6,261 nt of DNA from positions 1-6,261 of the forward strand of contig DXDV01000322.1 of assembly GCA_019115345.1 (NCBI GenBank), given 5' to 3'. Of this stretch, positions 1-5,480 are shown piece after piece. Numbering within the stretch: the first letter of the stretch is position 1; each line of letters opens with the position of its first letter. The DNA comes from Candidatus Intestinimonas stercorigallinarum. GTDB taxonomy: Bacteria > Bacillota > Clostridia > Oscillospirales > Oscillospiraceae. The notes below the pieces were generated by a model. The model did not search any database and was not told the origin of the DNA. It saw only the letters and a program-made list of their open reading frames with translations. The position numbers and the translations under genes were made by a program.

Positions 1-5
1 ATGAA

Positions 6-37
6 CGAAAAAGCCCAGCTTATGCTGGACTTTTTCG
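6..37 (-). terminator. Intrinsic terminator of the Dabb-aminotransferase unit
   Basis: Arms 6-19 and 24-37 form a 14-bp stem with a 4-nt loop. Read on the minus strand the one irregular pair is a G-U wobble, and the stem's 3' arm ends in GGGCTTTTTCG, giving five U residues. On the plus strand the same position is a C-A mismatch, so the minus strand is the better terminator. It starts about 65 nt beyond the aminotransferase stop and there is no other gene between. Confidence 0.6.
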
Positions 38-45
38 ACAGGCTG

Positions 46-86
46 CAGCGCCGCCGGACGGTTTTACCGTCCGGCGGCGCTGTTTT
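46..86 (+). terminator. Perfect 17-bp hairpin with plus-strand T-tract
   Basis: Arms 46-62 and 66-82 are perfectly complementary over 17 bp with a 3-nt loop (TTT) and are followed on the plus strand by TTTTGCGTT. This suits termination of a plus-strand transcript coming from left of the window. On the minus strand, 18 nt after the aminotransferase stop, the same stem would form but is followed by CAGCCTG without a T-tract, so there it may only protect the message 3' end. Confidence 0.55.
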
Positions 87-100
87 GCGTTAAGAAGGGA

Positions 101-1294
101 TCAGAGGCCGTATTCCTGGGCCAGCTTCTGAAAGACAGGGAGGGCCTTCTCCACCTGCTCGGTGGTGGTACAGAAGGCGATGCGGCACCAGCCGGGACAG
201 GCAAAGTCATCGGTGGGGGGGAAGAGGAGGTCATAGGCCTGAGCCCGTTTGCAGAAGGCATTGGCGTCGGGCTCCGGGGACTTGAGGAGGAGGTAGAAGG
301 TGCCGCCGGGGGCCACGCAGGTGTAGCCCATGGCGGTGAGACCGTTGTACAGCAGGTCCCGGTTGGTCTGGTAGACGGTGAGGTCGGCGGTGAGCCCGTC
401 GCAGGCGGCGGCCACCCGCTGGAAAAGGCTGGGGGCGTTGACATAGCCCAGCACCCGGCCGGCGCCGCAGATGGCGGCGTAGAGGGCGTCCCGCTGGGCC
501 ACCTGCTCCCCCACCAGCACGTAGCCGATGCGCTCGCCGGGGAGGGAGAGGGATTTGCTGTATGAGTAGCACACCAGGGTGTCGTCGTAGAAGTCGGGGA
601 TCCAGGGTACGGAGTACCCCTCAAAGACGATCTCCCGGTAGGGCTCGTCGGAGATGAGGTAGATGGGGTGGCCGTACTCGGCGGCCTTCTTCCGCAGCAG
701 GCCGGCCATGGCGGCGAGGGTCTCGGCGGAGTAGACGACGCCGGAGGGGTTGTTGGGGGAGTTGACCACCAGGGCTTTGGTCTTGGGGCCGATGGCGTCC
801 TCCAGGGCCTTCATGTCGGGCTGGAAGGTGTCGTAGTCCGGGGGGACCACCACGGGGATGCCGCCGTTGCCCTGGATGAAGATGCTGTACTCGGTAAAGT
901 AGGGGGCCAGGAGGATGAACTCGTCCCCGGGACAGGCCAGGGCCCGGAAGCAGCAGCACAGGCCGGCGGCGGCGCCCACGGTGATGTAGAGGTCCTCCGG
1001 CCGGTAATGCTTGCCGAAGCGCTTGGTGAGGGAGGCGGCCAGGGCCTCCCGGACCGCCAGGTCGCCCTGGGCGGTGGTATAGGCGTGGATGGAGTCCCCT
1101 TGGGGACCGTCCAGAATGGCCCGGATGGTGTCGTTCACCTGGGGCGGAGGGGGGACGCTGGGGTTGCCCAGGGAGAAGTCCAGCACGTTTTCGGCGCCCA
1201 CTTCCCTGGCCCGGAGCAGGCCGTATTCCCGGATCTCACGCATGATGTTCCGGCGGCTGCCCAGCTGTACCATATCTTCCGGTAAAAAGCTCAT
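101..1294 (-). CDS. Class I/II PLP-dependent aminotransferase, aspartate aminotransferase-like
   Basis: A 397-residue fold-type I PLP enzyme that moves an amino group between an amino acid and a 2-oxo acid in the cytoplasm. Visible motifs: SLGNPS (41-46) near the N terminus; TVGAAAGL (105-112) at the usual PLP-phosphate loop; NSPNNPSG (178-185) with the ring-contacting Asn182; SDEPY (215-219) with Asp216 for the pyridine nitrogen and Tyr219; SYSKS (244-248) with the Schiff-base Lys247, followed by GERIGY (Arg255); and Arg371 (CRIAF) for the substrate carboxylate. Length matches the family (about 390-400). The ATG at 1294 is chosen over a longer in-frame ORF to 1420, because GGAGGT lies 6 nt upstream and homologous N termini begin near here; the extra 42 codons run antiparallel through the Dabb gene. 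Its ATG overlaps the Dabb stop (ATGA), so translation is probably coupled. Substrate is not settled by sequence: aspartate is a guess, alanine or aromatic amino acids are possible. A run of three cysteines (113-115) is unusual. Confidence 0.93.
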   Translation of the reverse strand: MSFLPEDMVQLGSRRNIMREIREYGLLRAREVGAENVLDFSLGNPSVPPPPQVNDTIRAILDGPQGDSIHAYTTAQGDLAVREALAASLTKRFGKHYRPEDLYITVGAAAGLCCCFRALACPGDEFILLAPYFTEYSIFIQGNGGIPVVVPPDYDTFQPDMKALEDAIGPKTKALVVNSPNNPSGVVYSAETLAAMAGLLRKKAAEYGHPIYLISDEPYREIVFEGYSVPWIPDFYDDTLVCYSYSKSLSLPGERIGYVLVGEQVAQRDALYAAICGAGRVLGYVNAPSLFQRVAAACDGLTADLTVYQTNRDLLYNGLTAMGYTCVAPGGTFYLLLKSPEPDANAFCKRAQAYDLLFPPTDDFACPGWCRIAFCTTTEQVEKALPVFQKLAQEYGL

Positions 1295-1587
1295 TCCGAC
1301 ACCTCCAGATCCACGCAGCAGCGCTCTTTCAGATGTTCCTTGGCCCAGGCCTTGAAGGCCACATGGGGGGGATAGTCCTGGTAGGCGTCCAGGGCCTCCC
1401 GGTCGTCCAAATCGCAGCACAGGCCCAGGTCGTGGGTGCCCATGCCCAGGTCAAAGCCGATGTGGGCGCACCGCAGACCGGGGACGGCGTCCACCATGGG
1501 GGCGAAGGTGGCCTTCAGAAAGGTCTCCAGCTCCCCGCGGTCGGCGCCGGGATCGGCCAGATTCCAGCAGATCATATGACGGATCAT
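1291..1587 (-). CDS. Small Dabb-family (stress-responsive alpha/beta barrel) protein
   Basis: A 98-residue soluble protein that looks like a single Dabb domain, a ferredoxin-like fold that usually forms a dimeric alpha/beta barrel. What supports this: the opening MIRHMICWNL, matching the family's first strand with a conserved His (His4); an amphipathic helix around 17-34; a middle strand around 41-48 (AHIGFDLG); and the segment YQDYPPHVAFKAW (69-81), which matches the family's Tyr-Gln-x-x-Pro-x-His pattern, with His75. There is no signal peptide or membrane segment. Most bacterial Dabb proteins have no assigned reaction, so no function is claimed. A GAGGAG site sits 11 nt before the ATG, somewhat far, but no other start is in frame. 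The stop overlaps the aminotransferase start by 4 bp, so the two are co-expressed. Six cysteines in 98 residues, including pairs 57-58 and 90-91, is rather many for a cytoplasmic protein. Confidence 0.85.
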   Translation of the reverse strand: MIRHMICWNLADPGADRGELETFLKATFAPMVDAVPGLRCAHIGFDLGMGTHDLGLCCDLDDREALDAYQDYPPHVAFKAWAKEHLKERCCVDLEVSE

Positions 1588-1623
1588 GTTATGTTCAGCT
1601 CCTCACATGTGGTTTGTGGAGGC

Positions 1624-1657
1624 GCCGCCGCCCGCCTGGCGGGGGCGGGGCGGCGGC
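1624..1657 (-). other. GC-rich hairpin in the 5' leader of the Dabb gene
   Basis: Arms 1624-1636 and 1644-1657 pair over 13 G:C pairs with one bulged base and a 7-nt loop. No T-tract follows on either strand (minus: GCGCCTCCAC; plus: CATGCTGCC), so it does not look like an intrinsic terminator. It lies about 40 nt before the Dabb start, inside the predicted leader. It could protect the 3' end of a processed pyruvate carboxylase message or stabilise the leader; its role is unknown. Confidence 0.5.
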
Positions 1658-1669
1658 CATGCTGCCGAC

Positions 1670-1698
1670 ATTATAGCACAGCAAAGCGCAAAAGAAAA
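1670..1698 (-). promoter_or_regulatory. Extended -10 promoter for the Dabb-aminotransferase pair
   Basis: The minus strand has TGCTATAAT (1670-1678), a perfect -10 with the TGN extension. With a 17-bp spacer the -35 position is TTTTCT (1693-1698), a weak match, which an extended -10 tolerates. The -35 lies only 5 bp after the pyruvate carboxylase stop. A start near 1663 would leave a 5' leader of about 75 nt before the Dabb ATG, including the GC hairpin at 1624-1657. Confidence 0.72.
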
Positions 1699-1703
1699 GG
1701 GCT

Positions 1704-4700
1704 TCAGCCGGGGAGAATGGTCATGAGAAGCTCGCCGGACTTCACCGAGGCGCCGGTGGCGGCGTGGATCTGGTCCACGGTGCCGGAGATGCGGGCCACC
1801 ACGCTGGTCTCCATCTTCATGGCCTCGATGACGGCTACCACCTGGTTTTCCTCCACCGGGTCGCCGGGCTTGACGGCGATGCGGGAGACCATGCCGGGGA
1901 TGGAGGCGCCCACCTGGCTCTTGTCCTCCGGGTCGGCCATGACCGTGGGGTGGACCTGCACCTGGGCGGAGGGGTCGGGGACGGTGACGGTGCGGCCCAT
2001 GCCGTTGAGGTCGAAGTGGACGTTCCGGGTGCCGTCCTCATTGAGGTCGCCCAGGCCCAGGTACTTGATGGCCAGGGTCTTACCGTCCTCGATGCTGATC
2101 ATGTTGGTCTCGCCCAGGGCCATGCCGTTGAAGAAGACGTGGCTGCCCATCCGGGTGATGTAGCCGTACTCCTGCCGGTGGCTGCGGTACTCCTCATAGA
2201 CCTTGGGGTAGAGGCAGTAGGAGAGGATGGCCCGCATATTGATGGGGTCCTTGGTCATGCCCTGGAGCTTCCGGCGGACGGCGTCGAAGTCGATGGGCTC
2301 CAGGAGCTCGCCGGGGCGGCAGGTGATGGGCTTCTCCCCCTTGAGGACCACCCGCTGCAAGTCCTCTGGGAAGCCCCAGGCGGGCTGGCCCATCATGCCC
2401 TTGAAATAGCTCACCACGCTGTCGGGGAAGGCCAGAGCCTCGCCCTTCTCCACCACGGTCTCGGGGGTCAGGTCGTGCTGGACCATGAAGATGGCCAGGT
2501 CGCCCACCATTTTAGAGGAGGGGGTGACCTTGACGATGTCGCCCAGCATGTGGTTGACCTTGGTGTACATGTCCTTTACATCCTCGAACTGGGAGCCCAG
2601 CCCCAGGCTGTCCACCTGGGATTTCAGGTTGGAGTACTGGCCGCCGGGCATCTCGTAGCGGTAGATGTCGGTGGAGGGGTTCTTCATGCCGGTCTCGAAA
2701 GAGGCGTACCGCTTGCGCACGTCGAACCAGTAGTCGGAGAGGACCTGAAGCCGGTCGGGGTCCAGGCCGGTGTCCCGCTCCTGGCCCTGGAGGGCGGTGA
2801 CCACGGCGTTGAGGGAGGGCTGGCTGGTCATGGAGGACATGGAGTCGATGGCGCAGTCCACGATGTCCACCCCGGCCTCGGCGGCCATGAGGTAGGTGGC
2901 CACCTGGCTGCCGGAGGTGTTGTGGGTGTGGAGGTGGATGGGCAGGCCCACCTCCTCCTTCAGGGCCTTCACCAGGGACTTGGCGGCGTAGGGCTTCAGG
3001 AGGCCGGACATGTCCTTGATGGCCAGGATGTGGGCGCCCCGGCGCTCCAGCTCCTTGGCCAGGTCCACGTAATACTGGATGGTGTAGCGGTCCCGGTCGG
3101 GGTTGAGGATGTCTCCGGTGTAGCAGATGGCGGCCTCACACACCTTGCCCTGCTTGAGGACCTCGTCCATGGCCACCTCCATGCCGGGGATCCAGTTGAG
3201 GGAGTCAAAGATGCGGAAGATGTCGATGCCGCTCTTGGCCGCCTCCTGGACGAAGGACCGGATGAGGTTGTCGGGGTAGTTGGTGTAGCCCACGGCGTTG
3301 GCGCCCCGGAGGAGCATCTGGAAGGGGATGTTGGGGATCTTCTTGCGCAGCAGGTCCAGCCGTTCCCAGGGGGACTCGTGGAGGAAGCGGTAGGCCACGT
3401 CGAAGGTGGCGCCCCCCCACATCTCCAGGGAGAAGGCGTCGGAGAGGATCTCGGAGGTGCCGTCGGCACCCAGCACCATGTCCCGGGTGCGCACCCGGGT
3501 GGACAGGAGGGACTGGTGGGCGTCCCGCATGGTGGTATCGGTGACGAGGAGCTTCTTCTGGGCCTTGACCCAGTCCCGGAGGGCCTCGGGTCCCTTCTCG
3601 TCCAGCAGGGGCTTGAGGCCGGCCCCCCGGACGCCGGTGGCGGGGGGGATGCGGGGGATGTCGAACTGGGGCCGCTCGGCGGAGGGATTTTCGATCTGCC
3701 GCTGGGCGATGTAGCGCAGCACCTTGGTGGCCCGGTCCTTGCCGTACTGCATCTCGAAGAGCTCCGGGGTCTCGTCGATGAACTTGGTGTGGCAGCCGCC
3801 CGCCCGGAAGGTGGGGTGGCTGAGGATGTTGCTGATGAAGGGGATGTTGGTCTTGACGCCCCGGATGTGCTCCTCCCGGACGGCTCGGGCGGCCCGGCGG
3901 CAGGCCCCCTCGAAGGTGTTGTCCCAGGTGGTGACCTTGACCAGCAGGGAGTCGTAGTAGGGGGAGATGACGGCCCCGGCAAAGGCGTTGCCGCCGTCCA
4001 GGCGGACGCCGCAGCCGCCGCCGGAGCGGTAGGCGGTGATCTTGCCGGTATCGGGGGCGAAGTTGTTGGCCGGGTCCTCGGTGGTGATGCGGCACTGGAT
4101 GGCAAAGCCGTTCATCCGCAGGTTGGCCTGGTCCCCCATGCCGATGTAGGGGTGGGAGAGGGGGTGGCCCTCAGCGATGAGGATCTGGGCCCGGACCAGG
4201 TCCACGCCGGTGACCTGCTCGGTGACGGTGTGCTCCACCTGGATGCGGGGGTTCATCTCGATGAAGTAGTGGTTGCCGCTCTTGTCCACCAGGAATTCCA
4301 CCGTACCGGCGTTGACGTAGCCCACGTGCTTGGCGATCTTCACCGCGTCGGCCCGGAGCTTTTCCAGGGTGGCCTGGGGGACGCTCCAGGCGGGGGCGAA
4401 CTCCACCACCTTCTGGTAGCGGCGCTGGAGGGAGCAGTCCCGCTCTCCCAGGTGGACCACGTTGCCGTACTGGTCGCCCAGGATCTGGACCTCGATGTGC
4501 TTGGGCTCCACCAGATATTTTTCAATGAAGATGTCCTCGTTGCCGAAGGCCTTCCGGGCCTCGTTCTTCACCAGCTCGAACTCCCGGCGGACGTCGGCCT
4601 CGCTGTCGCAGCGGCGCATGCCCCGGCCGCCGCCGCCGGCGGCCGCCTTGAGGATGATGGGGAAGCCGTAGGAGAGGGCCTTTTCCAGGGCCTCGTCGGC

Positions 4701-5135
4701 GTCCTTCAGGGGCTGCGTGGAGCCCGGGATGGTGGGCACGCCGCAGGCCAGGGCGGTGGCTTTGGCGGCCAGCTTGTCGCCCATCTGGGCCAGGATCTTG
4801 GAGCTGGGGCCGATGAAGGTGATGCCCGCCTCCTCGCAGGCCCGGGCGAATTCGGCGTTTTCGGAGAGGAACCCGTAGCCGGGATGGATGGCGTCTACCT
4901 GGCGGCGCTTGGCCAGGTCGATGATGCCCGGGATGTCCAGATAGGCGCCCAGAGGGGATTTGCTCTCGCCGATGCGGTAGGCTTCGTCGGCCCGGGTGCG
5001 GAAGAGGGCGTAGGTGTCCTCGTTGGAGTACATGGCCACGGTGCGCAGCTCCAAGTCGTAACAGGCCCGGAAAATGCGGATGGCGATCTCGCCCCGGTTG
5101 GCCGCCAGGACCTTGTGGAACTTACAATTTGACAC
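1704..5135 (-). CDS. pyc: Pyruvate carboxylase (biotin-dependent, single chain)
   Basis: Carboxylates pyruvate to oxaloacetate using ATP, bicarbonate and biotin; the main anaplerotic enzyme in many Firmicutes, usually a cytoplasmic tetramer. Residue numbers count from the upstream ATG at 5156. The biotin carboxylase domain (about 12-465) has KVLAANRGEIA, the ATP-grasp loop GGGGRGM (174-180), ERDCSLQRR (238-246), EMNPRIQVEH (300-309) and Arg385. The carboxyltransferase domain (about 535-810) has TMRDAHQS (Asp545), the lysine expected to be carboxylated (IKDM, Lys714), HTH (743-745) and TSQPS (777-781). PGGQYSNL (837-844) and the allosteric region follow. The C-terminal biotin domain carries EAMKMET, biotin on Lys1114. 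All three parts share one chain, which separates it from two-subunit forms and from oxaloacetate decarboxylase. The GTG at 5135 (1143 aa) is preferred: GGAAGG ends 9 nt before it, whereas no ribosome site precedes the ATG at 5156. HTHNTSG carries Asn where Asp is usual. No frameshift is seen. Confidence 0.96.
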   Translation of the reverse strand: MSNCKFHKVLAANRGEIAIRIFRACYDLELRTVAMYSNEDTYALFRTRADEAYRIGESKSPLGAYLDIPGIIDLAKRRQVDAIHPGYGFLSENAEFARACEEAGITFIGPSSKILAQMGDKLAAKATALACGVPTIPGSTQPLKDADEALEKALSYGFPIILKAAAGGGGRGMRRCDSEADVRREFELVKNEARKAFGNEDIFIEKYLVEPKHIEVQILGDQYGNVVHLGERDCSLQRRYQKVVEFAPAWSVPQATLEKLRADAVKIAKHVGYVNAGTVEFLVDKSGNHYFIEMNPRIQVEHTVTEQVTGVDLVRAQILIAEGHPLSHPYIGMGDQANLRMNGFAIQCRITTEDPANNFAPDTGKITAYRSGGGCGVRLDGGNAFAGAVISPYYDSLLVKVTTWDNTFEGACRRAARAVREEHIRGVKTNIPFISNILSHPTFRAGGCHTKFIDETPELFEMQYGKDRATKVLRYIAQRQIENPSAERPQFDIPRIPPATGVRGAGLKPLLDEKGPEALRDWVKAQKKLLVTDTTMRDAHQSLLSTRVRTRDMVLGADGTSEILSDAFSLEMWGGATFDVAYRFLHESPWERLDLLRKKIPNIPFQMLLRGANAVGYTNYPDNLIRSFVQEAAKSGIDIFRIFDSLNWIPGMEVAMDEVLKQGKVCEAAICYTGDILNPDRDRYTIQYYVDLAKELERRGAHILAIKDMSGLLKPYAAKSLVKALKEEVGLPIHLHTHNTSGSQVATYLMAAEAGVDIVDCAIDSMSSMTSQPSLNAVVTALQGQERDTGLDPDRLQVLSDYWFDVRKRYASFETGMKNPSTDIYRYEMPGGQYSNLKSQVDSLGLGSQFEDVKDMYTKVNHMLGDIVKVTPSSKMVGDLAIFMVQHDLTPETVVEKGEALAFPDSVVSYFKGMMGQPAWGFPEDLQRVVLKGEKPITCRPGELLEPIDFDAVRRKLQGMTKDPINMRAILSYCLYPKVYEEYRSHRQEYGYITRMGSHVFFNGMALGETNMISIEDGKTLAIKYLGLGDLNEDGTRNVHFDLNGMGRTVTVPDPSAQVQVHPTVMADPEDKSQVGASIPGMVSRIAVKPGDPVEENQVVAVIEAMKMETSVVARISGTVDQIHAATGASVKSGELLMTILPG

Positions 5136-5142
5136 TTCGGGG

Positions 5143-5150
5143 TTCCTTCC
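5143..5150 (-). promoter_or_regulatory. Ribosome binding site that decides the pyruvate carboxylase start
   Basis: The minus strand reads GGAAGGAA here, ending 7 to 9 nt before a GTG at 5133-5135. The site lies inside the 5' part of the longer ORF that begins at the ATG at 5156; no purine-rich site precedes that ATG (the sequence just upstream is CCCACTTTTGA). This favours GTG as the start and a protein 7 residues shorter. Confidence 0.65.
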
Positions 5151-5177
5151 TTTCATTCAAAAGTGGGCCGCATTACG

Positions 5178-5202
5178 AAAAAAGGGCGGGCGAAAAACCG
5201 CC
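5178..5202 (-). terminator. Possible leader terminator (attenuator) upstream of pyruvate carboxylase
   Basis: Within the predicted leader the minus strand can fold GGCGG / CCGCC (plus-strand 5198-5202 and 5185-5189, 8-nt loop), followed by one C and six T residues (plus-strand A run 5178-5183). An alternative 6-bp pairing uses an upstream GGCGGG with CCCGCC. The stem is short but all G:C and the U-tract is good. It sits after the promoter and before the gene, where an attenuator would be. No known riboswitch or T-box motif is recognised, and the effect is inferred. Confidence 0.35.
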
Positions 5203-5259
5203 TACCCCGCCGCCAGCCAACCTTTGCCGGCGTTTCACGACCGATGATAGCTAACTTAT

Positions 5260-5288
5260 ATTATACGTGGCACAGGCCGTTTTTGCAA
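5260..5288 (-). promoter_or_regulatory. Promoter of pyruvate carboxylase
   Basis: Minus-strand -35 TTGCAA (5283-5288) and -10 TATAAT (5260-5265), separated by exactly 17 bp; 4/6 and 6/6 matches to the housekeeping sigma consensus. Transcription would begin near 5252-5254, giving a leader of about 115-120 nt before the GTG start. It lies in an AT-richer patch between GC-rich genes. No recognisable CcpA site was found. Confidence 0.8.
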
Positions 5289-5326
5289 TTTCTTTTTTTC
5301 CATGATGCAAAACTCGGCAGAACGCA

Positions 5327-5347
5327 CAGCCCGACGGCTGCTTTTTT
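5327..5347 (+). terminator. Weak terminator-like hairpin on the plus strand
   Basis: CAGCC / GGCTG (5327-5331 and 5336-5340) with loop CGAC is followed by C and six T residues (5342-5347). The 5-bp stem is short and no plus-strand gene is visible nearby to use it. It may be chance, or it may end antisense or divergent transcription from the pyruvate carboxylase promoter region. Confidence 0.25.
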
Positions 5348-5430
5348 GCTCTGCTTTGTTAAAGTGGACAAAAGTCCGCCGTGCGTGGACACGCCATACT
5401 TTCCAGAGAAGGAGCAGAACATTTCGAGCG

Positions 5431-5461
5431 AAAAAAGACCCCCGGCCCAGAGGGCCGGGGG
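5431..5461 (-). terminator. Intrinsic terminator after clpB
   Basis: On the minus strand a perfect 10-bp GC stem, CCCCCGGCCC / GGGCCGGGGG with loop TCT (plus-strand arms 5439-5448 and 5452-5461), is followed by TC and six T residues (plus-strand A run 5431-5436). It starts about 20 nt after the clpB stop. This is a textbook Rho-independent terminator and separates clpB from the pyruvate carboxylase unit. Confidence 0.93.
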
Positions 5462-5480
5462 CGGGGAAACCGATTGGATA

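Larger units (their letters stand above)
5157..5480. other. Intergenic region between clpB and pyruvate carboxylase
   Basis: No gene is supported in these 324 bases. From the clpB side it holds the clpB terminator (5431-5461), a stretch of about 140 bases (5289-5430) with no convincing content beyond the weak plus-strand hairpin at 5327-5347, the pyruvate carboxylase promoter (5260-5288), and the leader with its terminator-like hairpin (5178-5202). Short ORFs crossing the region have no ribosome site or recognisable product and run into clpB antisense or through the signals above. It is noticeably richer in A and T than the flanking genes. Confidence 0.7.

Noticed and set aside
1..93. A 30-codon plus-strand ORF (starting MNEKAQLMLDFF)
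   Set aside because: It is made almost entirely of the two terminator hairpins, no ribosome site can be seen because it begins at the window edge, and no family is recognised.
1295..1420. 42-codon N-terminal extension of the aminotransferase
   Set aside because: It lies in another frame of the Dabb gene, and the ATG at 1294 has a well-placed GGAGGT; the extension resembles no aminotransferase N terminus.
1764..5132. An uninterrupted plus-strand ORF of 1122 codons antisense to almost the whole pyruvate carboxylase gene
   Set aside because: Its composition is overwhelmingly Gly, Val, Leu, Ala, His and Asp with no recognisable domain, and it mirrors the real gene. GC-rich third positions remove stop codons from the opposite strand; the minus strand shows every expected catalytic motif.
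5230..5250. A CcpA (cre) site in the pyruvate carboxylase leader, suggested by TGAAACGCCGGC on the minus strand
   Set aside because: Lined up with the cre consensus it misses the central CG and the distal C, so the match is no better than chance.
5356..5373. A Rex-like operator, TTGTTAA followed by ACAA, upstream of the pyruvate carboxylase promoter
   Set aside because: The half-sites are 2 bp too close for the Rex 18-bp palindrome, the right half is poor, and the site is about 70 bp upstream of the -35.
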